Assembly: GCA_024703855.1 (NCBI GenBank)
Contig: CP087965.1
Coordinates: 442,001 to 506,000, forward strand
Direction: 5' to 3'
DNA length: 64,000 nucleotides
Source: Polaromonas sp. P2-4
GTDB lineage: Bacteria > Pseudomonadota > Gammaproteobacteria > Burkholderiales > Burkholderiaceae_C
Numbering within the stretch: position 1 is the first letter of the stretch; the number at the start of each line of letters is the position of its first letter. The notes under the pieces were generated by a model. That model did no database searches. It had not been told where the DNA came from and saw only the letters and a list, made by a program, of their open reading frames with translations. The position numbers and the translations under genes were made by a program. This document shows, one piece after another, positions 44,186 through 57,645 of the stretch.

Positions 44186-45370
44186 ATGACTCACCTTCCC
44201 GGTCTATCTTTCGATCTCGGTGAAACCATCGAGATGCTGCGAGACACAGTACGTACCTTCGCGACGAACGAGATCGCTCCTGCGCGCAGCCGCGATCGAT
44301 CACGACAATCTATTTCCCGCCGACATGTGGAAAAAACTCGGTGATCTGGGCCTGCACGGCATGACCGTGAGTGAGGAATACGGTGGCACCGGCCTGGGCT
44401 ATCTTGCGCACATGATCGCGATGGAAGAAGTTTCGCGGGCTTCGGCTTCCGTGGGTTTGTCGTATGGCGCACATTCCAACCTCTGCGTGAACCAGATACA
44501 CCGCAACGGCAACGAAGCGCAAAAGCGCAAATACCTGCCCAAGCTGGTGAGCGGTGAACATGTAGGCGCACTGGCGATGAGCGAGCCCAATGCAGGTTCG
44601 GATGTGGTCAGCATGAAACTGCACGCAGAACGCAAGGGCGACCGCTATGTGCTGAACGGCTCGAAGATGTGGATCACCAATGGCGGTGACGCCGACACCC
44701 TGGTCGTGTATGCCAAGACAGATGTCGAAGCCGGCCCGCGCGGCATCACCGCCTTCATCATCGAAAAGGGCAAGGACGGGCTCAAGGGCTTGTCGTTCGG
44801 CATCAAGCTCGACAAGCTCGGGATGCGCGGCTCGAACACCTACCCGGTCTTTTTGAAGACTGCGAAGTTCCCGCCGAAAACATACTCGGCACCGAAGGCG
44901 GGGGCGTGAAGGTGCTGATGTCGGGCCTGGATTACGAGCGCTCGGTGCTGTGCGGCGGCCCGCTGGGCATCATGGCTGCCTGCATGGATGTGGTGCTGCC
45001 CTTTAGCCATGGCCGCAAGCAGTTCGGCCAGAGCATTGGCGAGTTCCAGCTCATGCAGGGCAAGCTGGCCGACATGTACACCACCTGGCAGGCTTGCCGC
45101 GCCTACGGCTATGCGCTGGGCCAGGCCTGCGACCGCGCCGACCATGCGCGCTCGCTGCGCAAGGACGCGGCCGGCGCCATCCTGTACCTGGCCGAAAAAG
45201 CCACCTGGATGGCCGGTGAAGCGATCCAGACGCTGGGCGGCAATGGCTACATCAACGAGTACCCGGTCGGCCGGCTCTGGCGCGACGCCAAGCTGTATGA
45301 GATCGGCGCCGGCACGAGTGAGATCCGTCGCATGCTGATCGGGCGCGAGTTGTACGCAGAGACGATGTAA
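44186..45370 (+). CDS. liuA: Isovaleryl-CoA dehydrogenase, frameshifted
   Basis: FAD enzyme converting isovaleryl-CoA to 3-methylcrotonyl-CoA. About 394 residues, with the IVD-typical [91 protein letters not shown] and the terminal [16 protein letters not shown]. The catalytic Glu region ([14 protein letters not shown]) fits IVD. Frame changes near 44285 and near 44880. The 3' part is more GC-rich than the 5' part. Leucine-pathway carboxylase genes are not next to it; a carbonic anhydrase is. Confidence 0.88.
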
Positions 45371-45390
45371 AGCGATACTGGAGCATCGCC

Positions 45391-46053
45391 ATGTGTAGCT
45401 TGGACGGACTCTTCGCCAATAACAAGGCCTGGTCGGCGCAATGTATTGCCGCCGACGCCGACTACTTCACCCGACTGGCACATCAACAGGCGCCACGCTT
45501 TCTTTGGATTGGTTGCTCCGATAGCCGCGTGTCGGCGAACGAAATCCTGGGCTTGCAGCCCGGCGAGGTCTTCGTGCACCGCAACATCGCCAATCTGGTC
45601 GTCCATTCCGACTTGAACTGCCTATCGGTGTTGCAGTACGCCGTGGAGGCACTGAAGGTCGAGCACATCATGGTCGTCGGTCACTATGGCTGTGGTGGAG
45701 TGCAAGCCGTGGCTGAGCATCGTTCAGTCGGATTGGCAGACAACTGGCTTCGACATGTTGAAGACATCGCTCAGAAACATGACGACAGGCTATCTGCCGT
45801 TGAAAACGACACTGAGCGAGGCGCACGACTGTGCGAATTGAATGTAATCGAACAGGTCGCCAACGTATGTCGCACGACCATTCTCCGCCGCGCCTGGTAC
45901 CGGGGCCAGCGCATTGAGGTTCATGGTCTGGTATACGGCTTGGCAGACGGCCTATTGAGGCGTATGGGCGTTAGCGTCAACGGCACCCAATCCTGGATAG
46001 ATCGTTACCAGTCCTCCTTGCAATCTTTAGATTCTCCAACGTCCATGACCTGA
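45391..46053 (+). CDS. can: Beta-carbonic anhydrase
   Basis: Intact, 220 residues, type Can. Zinc ligands are Cys42 and Asp44 in IGCSDSRVSA, His98 and Cys101 in VVGHYGCGGVQAV, and the Asp-Arg dyad is present. It hydrates CO2 to bicarbonate. It lies 20 bases after the isovaleryl-CoA dehydrogenase and near a biotin-dependent carboxylase, which consumes bicarbonate, so a supply role for that carboxylase is likely. A decayed relative is at 2160. It converges on the dienoyl-CoA reductase gene with only ten bases between the stops. Confidence 0.92.
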   Translation: MCSLDGLFANNKAWSAQCIAADADYFTRLAHQQAPRFLWIGCSDSRVSANEILGLQPGEVFVHRNIANLVVHSDLNCLSVLQYAVEALKVEHIMVVGHYGCGGVQAVAEHRSVGLADNWLRHVEDIAQKHDDRLSAVENDTERGARLCELNVIEQVANVCRTTILRRAWYRGQRIEVHGLVYGLADGLLRRMGVSVNGTQSWIDRYQSSLQSLDSPTSMT

Positions 46054-46063
46054 GCCCAAGCGC

Positions 46064-48128
<2,065 letters not shown>

Positions 48129-48148
48129 TTACATTCTTCTTGCCGATT

Positions 48149-48922
48149 TCAGAACACCGTGACCGTCATCCCACCGTCCACCGGCAAGCTAACTCCTGTC
48201 ACGAAGCTGGCAGAGGGGGCGCTCAGATACAACACTGCATAGCCAATATCTTCAGGGGCCCCCAAACGACCCACCGGACTCTTCTGAATGAAGCGAGCCT
48301 TGGTTTCAGCGTCATAAGCGTCGGCCAGCTTTGTCTGAATCACGCCGGGCAAAACGGTATTCACGCGGATTCCGAACTCACCATATTCCAGAGCGAAAGC
48401 CCTGCTCATGCCAAGTAATGCGGTCTTCAGGGTCGAATACAGCCCCAGCATTTTGTCTGGATACCATGCGGCAATCGACGCAATGTTGACAATGCTGCCA
48501 CCACCGCGTAGCTTCATCAGCTTGGTTGCCTCGACCGACATGTACCAGTAGCCGCGCAAATTTACTTCGACGGTTTTCGTGAAAATACCTATATCCGTGT
48601 CATCAATCGTCCGCCAAGGACTGAGAACAGCGTTGTTGACTAGCACGTCCAACCCGCCATGTCGCTCACGCAGGTGTGAGAACATAGCTTCGATATCCTC
48701 CATCTTCCCGATATTGCAGGCACGCCCTTCGGCACTTAGACCCTCAGCACGGAACGACTCTGCAACTCGGTCGCAGTCATCCTGCTTGCGGCTGCTGATG
48801 ATGACGTGTGCCCCGGCCTGGGCCAGCACACGAGCCGTGCCTTCGCCGATTCCCATGGTCGAGCCGGTAACGAGAGCAACCTTGCCGGTCAGGTCGAACG
48901 GATTCTTAAGTGCGAGGTTCAT
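48149..48922 (-). CDS. SDR family oxidoreductase
   Basis: Intact, 257 residues, classical SDR: cofactor motif VTGSTMGIGEGTARVLA near residue 18, NNAV near 92 (an NNAG variant), catalytic Tyr-Lys in YSTLKTALLGMS, and VNTVLPGVIQTKLAD, ending in VDGGMTVTVF. It lies 13 bases after the stop of the enoyl-CoA hydratase gene upstream. It may oxidise a hydroxyacyl-CoA or a terpene alcohol in the Atu pathway; the class does not decide. Confidence 0.88.
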   Translation of the reverse strand: MNLALKNPFDLTGKVALVTGSTMGIGEGTARVLAQAGAHVIISSRKQDDCDRVAESFRAEGLSAEGRACNIGKMEDIEAMFSHLRERHGGLDVLVNNAVLSPWRTIDDTDIGIFTKTVEVNLRGYWYMSVEATKLMKLRGGGSIVNIASIAAWYPDKMLGLYSTLKTALLGMSRAFALEYGEFGIRVNTVLPGVIQTKLADAYDAETKARFIQKSPVGRLGAPEDIGYAVLYLSAPSASFVTGVSLPVDGGMTVTVF

Positions 48923-48935
48923 GACAGATACGGCT

Positions 48936-49714
48936 TCAGCGTCCGGTCCAGACCGGCTTACGCTTCTCGTTGAAGGAGGCTAGACCTTCCTTTGCGTCTT
49001 CGGTCATTGCCAACAAAGAGATCTGGCTTTCCGTGTAGGCAATCGCCTGATCGAAAGACATGGATTCGATAGCCCGTAGCGCATACTTTCCGCGCCGAAT
49101 CGCAGTAGGCGACTTGTCCACAATGCGCGAGATCAGCCAATCGGTCTTTGCATCAAGGTCGGCCATCGGCACAATGTGATTGATGAGGCCAGCCTCTTTC
49201 GCCTCGGCGGCATTAATTGGCTCGCCGCTGAGAGCCCACTCGCGGATCACGCGACGCGGCGCCAAATTTTGAAGCAGACTGAACACTTGCATCGGAAAAA
49301 CGCCAACCTTGACTTCGGGCAACCCGAACATGACGTGATCGGCGGCGATGGCCATGTCGGTCATGCACAGCAACCCCATACCTCCAGCCATGCAAACGCC
49401 GTTGACACGTGCGATAGTTGGCAATGTCGCATTTTGTGCCTCACGCAGCATGTCGGCATAGTCAAGGTTCGAGCGGGACAGATCGAATGAAAAGCCTTTC
49501 CCGGGCTGGAGATCACCACCAGCACAGAACGCCTTCTCACCGGCTGCCGTCAGAACAATGACACGCACTTCGGGATCGGCGTGCGCCTGGCGGTAGCCGT
49601 CACGAATACCGGCGACAACGTCCCCGTTGATTGCGTTGCGCTTGTCCGGCCGATTGATGGTGATCCAAAAGCGTGGCCACGCTTATCGTGGAGGACTGCT
49701 GGGGTTTCGTTCAT
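48936..49714 (-). CDS. Enoyl-CoA hydratase, AtuE-like, frameshifted near N-terminus
   Basis: About 259 residues, crotonase fold. The start MNETPAVLHDKRGHAF at 49714 has a purine-rich stretch upstream, and one base is missing in the A-run at 49667-49670, after which WITINRPDKRNAIN follows in the second frame. Oxyanion segments are AFCAGGDLQPG and ARVNGVCMAGGMGLLCMTDMA with FGLPEVKVGVFPMQVFSLL. This MQV form is found in hydratases near geranyl-CoA carboxylases, so isohexenylglutaconyl-CoA hydratase is plausible. It lies between the carboxylase alpha gene and the SDR gene. Confidence 0.84.
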
Positions 49715-49756
49715 AAGAAAAAGGTTTGAAGGTAAGTGAGCATGGGGGAACGAGGA

Positions 49757-51745
49757 TCAGGCCTTTGCCTGCTCCGCATCGGCTTCGATTTCAGCCATGA
49801 TGCGGCTCACAGGAACTTGATCGCCAGCCGCTACATTCAACGCCTTCACGATACCGGACAGCGGCGCCGCATGGACGTGTTCCATCTTCATCGCTTCGAG
49901 CGTGATGATCGGTTGCCCTGCTTCAACCCGGTCACCGACAGCGGCGAATACGGCAACGACACGGCCGTTCATGGATGCGCGTAGCTTCCCGTCGGTGCCA
50001 CCGGCACCTTCCCTGCCGGACCGAGGCAGCACGCGTCTGATCCTGTATCTCAAAAGACTGACCACGATAACGCAGTAGCAGTGTCACTCCATCACGGCTG
50101 TATGCCGCGCTTTCCATTACGCCGTCACAAGTGAATCGGACCGAACTGCCGCCAATTTCGATCAGATTCAGCTCGAAACGCTGGCCCTCAATCTCCGCGT
50201 CGTATCGGTGCTGGTTTTGATGGGTAAGAGCAACAATCCGCTTTAATCCGTTGATTTCAAAGCGAACATTGATCGGCAGGCTGTGTGTCAGGCGGCGCGC
50301 TGCGCTGCGAGGTTTCGCGGCACCTGTCGTCTCAAGCAAAAGCGCCGACGCAAGAGCACTGGCGCACGCTTGTGTGGCTACATCTGGTTGCAGTAAATCG
50401 TCCAGATGTTGTCCAATAAATGCGGTCGTCGCCCCCCTTGGATAAATACCGGATGCGATAGACAGCGATTCAGAAAAAACTGGTTCGTTGTCACGCCGAG
50501 CGCAACCGCATCCTCCAGGCCACAAAGGAGTTTGCGCCGCGCTTCGTCGCGCGTTTCGCCATGGCTGATGATCTTGGCGATCATCGAGTCGTAGAACGGA
50601 GGGATCTCAGCACCCGACTTCAACGCGTGCTCAACACGCAACCGTTCCGGCATGTGCCACAAAGCCATCGTGCCACTTTGTGGCATGAAGGACTTGTCAG
50701 CGTTTTCGGCGCACAAACGAACCTCAATGGCATGGCCCCTGAACTTCACGTCATTTTGCGTGATGGGCAGAGGCTCACCCGCAGCGATACGTAACTGCAG
50801 CTCCACGAGGTCGAGGCCGGTAATCGCTTCCGTCACGGGGTGCTCAACCTGAAGCCGGGTGTTCATCTCCATGAAAAAGTAATTGCCATCACGGTCAAGC
50901 AAAAATTCCAGCGTTCCGGCTCCCTCGTAGCGGATAGCCTTCACCGCTGCAACAGCAGTAGCCCCCATACGCTCGCGCAGTTCCGCTGAAACAGCGGGGG
51001 AAGGTGCTTCTTCAATCACCTTCTGGTGACGACGCTGCACCGAGCAATCTCGCTCGCCGAGATGGACGGCATTGCCATGCCGATCAGCGAAAACCTGTAT
51101 TTCGATATGTCGCGGCTCAACGACTGCGCGTTCGAGAATCACAGTGGCGTCGCCAAAAGCATTCTTGGCTTCCGACTGGGCGCTACGCAAAAGCTCTACA
51201 AACTCTTTGGCCGAATTCACCAGACGCATTCCGCGGCCACCGCCGCCGGCAACAGCTTTGATCATCACGGGATAGCCAATGCGGGCCGCTTCATCTGCCA
51301 GACACGTCTCACTTTGATCCGCGCCCTGGTAGCCGGGGATACATGGCACACCAGCATCAATCATCAGGCGCTTTGCTCCCGCCTTGTTACCCATGGCCAG
51401 GATCGCTTCGGGCGATGGCCCTATGAACACCATTCCGGCGTCACGGCATGCCTGAGCAAAGTCTTCGTTCTCCGCTAGAAAGCCATAACCCGGATGGATA
51501 GCATCGGCTCCGGTCTTGCGGGCGGCATCAATAATGGCGGGAATTCGCAAGTAGGATTGCGCCGGTAGCGCCTCACCAATGCACACAGCCTGGTCTGCCT
51601 GCTGAACATGTCGAGCATCGGCATCGGCTGTCGAATATACGGCCACGGTGCGGTAACCATGCGCACGGGCACTGCGAATCACACGGAGCGCAATTTCACC
51701 CCGGTTGGCGATGAGAATCTTATTGAATGGAGTGGATGCTGTCAT
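49757..51745 (-). CDS. Acyl-CoA carboxylase alpha subunit (biotin carboxylase plus BCCP), AtuF/LiuD-like, frameshifted
   Basis: About 660 residues. Biotin carboxylase domain: FNKILIANRGEIALRVIRSA, MIKAVAGGGGRGMRLV (ATP grasp), ERDCSVQRRHQKVIEEAPS, EMNTRLQVEHPVTEAITG. After a linker, the C-terminal biotinyl domain has the biotin Lys in TLEAMKMEHVHA. Frame changes near 50430 and near 50050. Start placed at 51745; 51784 is possible and would overlap the dehydrogenase stop. Whether the acyl substrate is geranyl-CoA or methylcrotonyl-CoA is set by the partner beta subunit at 52957, which looks geranyl-type. Confidence 0.9.
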
Positions 51746-51780
51746 GATTAATGCGTCTCTATAGGATGGATTGACCGCGT

Positions 51781-52933
51781 TCAAGCAGTCTTGGGCATGA
51801 TGCCCATATATTTGCTGAGGATTTGCAACATCACCTCATCAGCACCGCCTCCGATCGAGGTCAGCCGGCCATCGCTGTAAATGCGAGCGATCAAACTCTC
51901 ATGCACGAAGCCCATGCCACCCCAAAACTGCAGGCATCCATCAGCGACGGTGCGAATCACCCGTCCAGCCTTAAGCTTGGCCATTGTTGCCAGCTGGGTT
52001 GCATCCCCCCGCAACGATGCTCTCCGCCGCACGCCAACATAGCGAGCGCAGGCATTCAACTTCGGTCTGGTATTCGGCTAACTTGTAGTGCACCCATTGG
52101 TTGTCGAGAATCGAGCGACCGAAGGCCTTTCGATCACGCGCGTACTCAATCGTCATATCGATCGCCCGCTGAGCAATCCCACAGTTATTCAAAGCTCCCC
52201 ACAAGCGTTCGATTTGGAACTGCTCCATCTGATAGATGAAACCCATGCCCTCCTCGCCAATGCAATATCGTTGTGGCACGCGCACGTCGTCGAAATAAAG
52301 CTGTGCGGTATCCGAAGCGTGCATGCCCATCTTGCGAATCTTCTTCGCCACTTCGATGCCTCGCGTCTTCATTGGCACGACAATCAATGACTTATTTTTA
52401 TGCCCCGGACCGTCGGAAGTGTTGGCCAGCACGCAGCAAAAGTCCGCCTGCATGCCGCTAGTCGTCCACATCTTGCCTCCATTGATCACGTAATCGCCGC
52501 CATCCTTACGGGCTGTTGTTTTGATGGAGGCGACATCGGAGCCACTGCCAACCTCGGAAACACCGAGGCAGGCGACATACTCACCAGCGATTGCCGGGGC
52601 CAGAAACTCAGCACGCAATGCAGCGCTACCACGATGCGCCAGCGCAGGCGTGGCCATATCGGTCTGTACGCCGATCGCCATCGGGACGCCCCCGCAATTG
52701 ATCTCGGCCAGCGTTTCAGCCAACACGGCACCGTAGGAGTAGTCGAGCCCCATTCCGCCATCTTCGATCGGTTTGGTGAGTCCTAGCAACCCGAGCTCAC
52801 CCATCTGCCGAAAAACCTGGTGGGCGGGGAAGATCTCCGCCTCTTCCCATTCGTCGACATACGGGTTTACCTGCTCAGCAATCCAGCGTTTGATCGTTGT
52901 GCGTAGCTGTTCGTGTTCATGAGTCAATTTCAT
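51781..52933 (-). CDS. Acyl-CoA dehydrogenase, citronellyl-CoA type (AtuD-like), frameshifted near C-terminus
   Basis: About 384 residues. Start MKLTHEHEQLRTTIKRW at 52933 has GGAAGAAAAC just upstream. Marks: LGVSEVGSGSDVASIKTTA, VINGGKMWTTSGMQADF, ERLWGALNNCGIAQRAIDM and, after a frame change near 52010, LQFWGGMGFVHESLIARIYSDGR and SIGGGADEVMLQILSKYM. AtuD oxidises citronellyl-CoA to geranyl-CoA; position between the two carboxylase genes matches the atuCDEF order. As written the frame is continuous with the upstream carboxyltransferase. Confidence 0.87.
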
Positions 52934-52956
52934 GTTTTCTTCCGAAATATGACAAG

Positions 52957-54570
52957 TCAAGGTCGCTACGGAAAATTGCATCTTTTGCGGGCTGCGCGCA
53001 TCAGCTTCTCGACATATTGAAAGCACCTTGGTCATCACGGCACGCGTGTCGCGAGGGTCAATAACCCCGTCATCCAGCACATGGGCACTGGTGGTGAACA
53101 CACTCATCTGACCGTCAAATCGGTCAATGATGTTCTTTTGAAGCTCGTCGAGTTTGGCCTGATCGACCTCTCCGCCCTTGCGCTTCATCGCGGCCTCGGT
53201 CACGATGGCCATGGTCTTCGCCGCCTGCTCGCCACCCATGACCGCCGTCTTGGCATTGGGCCATGAGAAGCAGAAGCGCGGATGGAAGCCGCGTCCGCAC
53301 ATGCCATAGTTGCCGGCACCGAACGAAGCGCCGCAGTAGATCGTGATCTGCGGGACAGTCGCACTTGCTACGGCCTGGATCATCTTCGACCCATGCTTAA
53401 TGATCCCCGCCTCCTCGTAAGAGCGCCCCACCATGAAGCCAGTCGTATTGTTCAGGTAGAGAATCGGCGTTCGAGACTGGCAGCAAGCTTGAATGAAATG
53501 AGTAGCCTTGGTTGCACCAGAGGGATCAATGGGCCCATTGTTGGTCACTATGCCAACCGGCCAACCCTCGATCTTGATATGACCGCAGACAGTAGCGCTG
53601 CCATAGTTTTCACCGAATTCGAGGAACTCCGAATCATCGGCGATGCGCGCAATGATTTGCTTCATGTCGACTGGACGCTTATGATCCATCGGCATGATGC
53701 CCAGAAGTTCCTCGGCATCGTAGCGCGGTGGTTTGAAGTCTCGCTGCCGTTCAGGCGACTCACGGCTCCATTCAATCTTCCCCATGATTTCGCGGGCCAG
53801 GCGAATGGCATCCCGGTCGTCTTCGGCCAAGTAATCACCAAGTCCCGAAATTGAGGTGTGCATCACAGCCCCGCCAAGCTCTTCCTCTGTCGCGATTTCC
53901 CCTGTGGCGGCCTTTAACAACGGGGGACCGGCCAGGAACGCGACCGGTCGCGCACCATGATGATGTAGTCGGACAGACCGGTCTGATAGGCCCCTCCCGC
54001 GGTCGACGAACCATGAGTTACGGTCACGACTGGGAGACCAGCCGCCGATATGCGTGCGATATTGCGGAAAAGATTGCCTCCGCGTATAAATTCCTCAACA
54101 CGGTAGGCCATCAGGTTGGCACCGGCGCTTTCGACAAGCTGCACATACGGCAGCTTGTTCTCCAGTGCGATTTCCTGAATCCGAAGTTGTTTGTCCAGAC
54201 CCATCGGTTGCAACGAACCTGCATCGATGCCCGAGTCCGATGCATTTATCATGCATCGAATGCCGGACACAGTGCCTATACCGGCAATCACCCCGCCTCC
54301 GGGGACGCTCCTCTCAAGATCTGAATGGTCCATACCCAGCCCGGCCAGCGTTGACAGTTCGAGAAACGATGTGCCAGGGTCTAGTAGCAACGACAAGCGT
54401 TCACGCGGAAGCAACTGTTTTCTCTTTTCGAATCGCTCACGCGAGGCTGCCGATTTTTTTACACTGCGGAGTTCATATTCGCGCACGCGATCAAGCAATG
54501 CGAGCATTCCATTGCGATTGCTCTGAAATGCGTCGCCGCTGACGAAGATGGTTGATTCAATATGTGCCAT
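52957..54570 (-). CDS. Acyl-CoA carboxylase beta subunit (carboxyltransferase), AtuC-like, frameshifted
   Basis: About 538 residues. N-terminal MAHIESTIFVSGDAFQSNRN, KKQLLPRERLSLLLDPGT-type segment, VPGGGVIAGIGTVSG, and later NTTGFMVGRSYEEAGIIKH, CGASFGAGNYGMCGRGF and SWPNAKTAVMGGEQAAKTM. The HGSKMIQAVASATVP form resembles AtuC more than the leucine-pathway LiuB. One frame change near 53925. A TGA at 52957, one frame over, is where the gene should stop; as written it runs on into the dehydrogenase. A 5' fragment of a second copy lies at 59417. Confidence 0.88.
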
Positions 54571-54652
54571 GACTGTATGTAGAGTTGCAACGAAAGGATA
54601 AACAAATGCGCTCTTGGCGTCTTGCGCGTATTGGCTGTCGCTTTGTCCTCTT

Positions 54653-55513
54653 TCAGCATGCGCGTAAGCGCACACGGAATTTCGGAATCAGCGATCTGGG
54701 TTCGTAAGAAAGTTTGGTACGCCGGAGGTTGGCAATACCCATGTCCTGTTCAAAATTGAGCCACTGCACGTCAGGCATCGCCCGACAGAAATGCTGAAAC
54801 ATGTACTGGTAAATGCCCTTGAATCGATCCAATCCTTTGGCGAACCTCATGACCCATACGCCGGGTCGGATGCACTGGGCCAGCAAGAAGCCCGCAGACT
54901 CGCTGTCAACTTGATAGAGAAAGCCCGCCAGTTCCAGCCTCGGCGCGAACTGTAAAGCCTCTATGCACGCGAGCTCGTCCGCTTCGCCCTTCGCCTTGCC
55001 TTTCGCCTTCATCCAACCGGCCAGAATTTGCATTGCATCGCCGATCCAGTTCGTCGTATAGGGCTCCACCGTGACCGCATGCGTAGTCATCAATTGCTTC
55101 ACCAGGTTGCGCTTCTTGCTCAGTTCGCCTCCGCTGTAGCTCCGGAATTGCGCCGCCGGGTACAAGTAATCCGCGTCATCTCGTGAGGACGTCCACTCTG
55201 AACACGTCGGGATCGAGCACCTCGATCTGCGACGCTCCCAGCGGATAGAAACAATCGTATTCGTGCAGCAACACTCGCACCGCCTCGACGGACGCACGCT
55301 GTAACTCAAACAAGGGCAATAGATACCGAACACCGTCGTAGGTATGGCCTGCGATACACGCCAATGGCCCGGGCAGATAGCGAAAATCGTGGACATGCCG
55401 GAACAGGTACAGGTTCGAGAACGTCGGATCCGACAACGCCTGCTCGCCCTGCTCCCGCGACAGCTCGACAAGGCCGCGTCGATCTCCGCCTGCTGGTCAA
55501 GAGCCAGCGGCAT
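54653..55513 (-). CDS. DUF2156 (phosphatidylglycerol lysyltransferase-like GNAT) protein, frameshifted
   Basis: About 290 residues. N-terminal DPTFSNLYLFRHVHDFRY and PLFELQRASVEAVRVLL, then RNLVKQLMTTHAVTVEPYT, GFLYQVDSESAGFLLAQC and the family-typical VQWLNFEQDMGIANLRRTKL, ending SLIPKFRVRLRAC. This is the DUF2156 C-terminal GNAT-like fold of MprF-type proteins, without any membrane domain. Frame changes near 55460 and near 55190. It adjoins the TIGR03084 gene by overlap and precedes the carboxyltransferase. Function unknown; acyl or aminoacyl transfer is possible. Confidence 0.74.
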   Translation of the reverse strand: MPLALDQQAEIDAALSSCRGSRASRRCRIRRSRTCTCSGMSTIFAICPGHWRVSQAIPTTVFGIYCPCLSYSVRPSRRCECCCTNTIVSIRWERRRSRCSIPTCSEWTSSRDDADYLYPAAQFRSYSGGELSKKRNLVKQLMTTHAVTVEPYTTNWIGDAMQILAGWMKAKGKAKGEADELACIEALQFAPRLELAGFLYQVDSESAGFLLAQCIRPGVWVMRFAKGLDRFKGIYQYMFQHFCRAMPDVQWLNFEQDMGIANLRRTKLSYEPRSLIPKFRVRLRAC

Positions 55514-55557
55514 ACTGCCCTGCGCGCCAATCCAAGCCTGTGGCGTGGCGGACACGG

Positions 55558-56355
55558 TCAAAACGCCACCCGGCGCACACCCGGAGCCGGTCCGTCAGTT
55601 GAAGAGCCGGCGAAGCACTGTGCCATCGACAGCCATCGCCTGACGGCCTCGCCGCTGAATTGCAATTCGGTGTCATCCAGGTGACGTCGCTGCGTGACCA
55701 AGAGACAGAAATCCTCAGCCGATCCTCGCACGAAGTTGTCCGTGGACGGATCGCTCCAAGTCCAGACCTCCCCGCCTGGCGCCGACAGCGCAACATAGGG
55801 CACGCTCTGCGGGACCTCCATCTGGCGGTTAACAAAAGTCCAACGGAATGTGGTGACACCAAGGTGGGCTATGTGCTTAAGCCTCGTGGTTTGCGGCCGC
55901 CGACGGCTCATGATATCCCACACGTCTTGCCCGTGAGCCCATGTCTCCATAAGGCGTGCCGTAGCGAAAGAACGCGCTCATCGGCGGCCCGTACCACGTT
56001 AGGCGCGACTTTGAATCAAGTTTGGCCAAAGCATCTACGAGACGGCCGTACAGCAGTCTCCAGCGCGCCAGCAAGGCTGGCCCCTGCAAGCATGCCGTAT
56101 TTTTCGCGCAACGGCACTCATCTCTTCGCCGCGCGCCATTCGCTCGTTCAGCAGCCCTGCATCGCGTGAAAAGCCCTGCGGATCGGTCGCCGACTGTAGC
56201 CCAGTCTCGTCGAAATAGCACAAGTGGGCAATCTCGTCCCATGGAGTCCAACCATAGAACTCGCTACGCTGCAGCCACTGCTGCGGTGTCAACGTGTCGC
56301 AAAGCGAGGCCAACTCCTGATATTCGGCCAGAAGGTCCTGACAAATGTTATGCAT
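55558..56355 (-). CDS. TIGR03084-type metal-binding (DinB-like) protein, frameshifted
   Basis: About 265 residues over three frames. The DinB-like four-helix fold starts MHNICQDLLAEYQELASLCD, has FYGWTPWDEIAHLCYFDE with a metal His, then SAVAREKYGMLAG-like text, and METWAHGQDVWDIM with the second His/Asp, followed by ALSAPGGEVWTWSDPS and AEDFCLLVTQRRHLDDTEL. TIGR03084 is a small family related to thiol-dependent isomerases with unknown substrate. Frame changes near 56050 and near 55930. It is the upstream neighbour of DUF2156 and the two look like one functional pair inserted in the Atu operon. Confidence 0.8.
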
Positions 56356-56387
56356 AGTTACTCATCTTTAGATTTCAGCTGCACAGA

Positions 56388-57558
56388 TCAAATTTGAACT
56401 TGGCGAGAGGCGAGATCCTTGAGGATTTCCTCGGAGCCGCCGCCAATCATCATCACCTTGACTTCGTGGTAAATACGCTCGCTACGAGTGCCACGCATAT
56501 AGCCCATGCCGCCGAGAATTTGCAGTGATTGGTCAGCACAAAACTGCATGGCCTGTGTGGAGGCCACCTTGGCCATGGCGACACGCGCCACAAGCTGCGC
56601 CGAATCCCCGATCTGATGTTCGATGCGATAAGCGAGTTCATGCACGAGACTGCGGGCCGCATCTATTTTCAACATCATGTCCATCAGTTTGTGGCGTATA
56701 ACTTGACGTTGTGAAAGTGTCTGGCCGAAAGTCGATCGCTGCCGCGCCCAGTCCAGCGCCTCTTCGAAGCAGACCTGAGCGTATCCGTACGATAGCGCCG
56801 ACATGAACAAGCGCTCGGAATTGAAGTTGTTCATGAACGTCTTGAAACCCTCGTTTTCGACACCAACGAGATTGCTCACCGGAACGCGGCAGTTGTCGAA
56901 GTGAAGATGGGCCGTGTCTGAACACCACCAACCCATCTTCTTTAGCGCTGTGCGCGTCAGGCCCGGCGTGTCGCCGTCAATCACCAGTACCGAGATTCCA
57001 CCTGGTCCCTTGTTCTGCGGGTCGGTTCGCACTGCGGTCGTGATGAAGTTCGCCCGCATCCCGGAAGTGATGAAGGTCTTCTCACCGTTAACAACGTAGT
57101 GATCACCATCGCGCACTGCGGTGGTCCTCACTGCGGCAACGTCCGACCCGCCCGAAGGCTCGGTGACGGCCAGCGCGGCAATCTTCTCACCTCGCAGCAC
57201 CGGTGGCAGCACGCGACGCTTTAGCGCGTCGCTCCCTGCCACCAGCAAAGGCGGTAACGCGATGGTATGAGAATTGAGCGATGCCTGCACACCGCCACAA
57301 CCACAACGTGCGTACTCCTCAGCCAGTACTAATTTGTAGAAAATATCCGCAGGAGTACCCCCTGAATTCCTCGGGGTATCCGAGTCCAGTGGCACCGAGC
57401 TCGGCCGCACGGCGATACAGCGACTGAGGGAATGCCCCTGCCTCATCCCACTCGTTGACGAACGGCGTGATTTCTTTGGATACAAAGTCGCGCAGAGATG
57501 CACGAAACTGCTCATGGTCTGAAGAAAAATAGTGGCTTAACGGAGGTAAATCGAGCAT
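56388..57558 (-). CDS. Acyl-CoA dehydrogenase (module copy 2), frameshifted near N-terminus
   Basis: About 389 residues. MLDLPPLSHYFSSDHEQF start, LGATGLGYPEEF, ADIFYKLVLAEEYARCGCGG, LAVTEPSGGSDVAAVRTTA, VVNGEKTFITSGMRANF, RQRSTFGQTLSQRQVIRHKL and LQILGGMGYMRGTRSERIYHEVK, ending SEEILKDLASRQVQI. One frame change near 57350. It is preceded upstream by an AraC regulator and DUF2889 gene. The truncated relative at 59914 is a diverged copy, not identical. Substrate likely a branched or cyclic acyl-CoA. Confidence 0.88.
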
Positions 57559-57645
57559 GCTGTACCTTCAAAATCAAGATCCATAGCGTATGCATCAAAG
57601 CAACCGAGGTCTTGCGATTACTGGCTGCTTCATGAACACGTCTGT

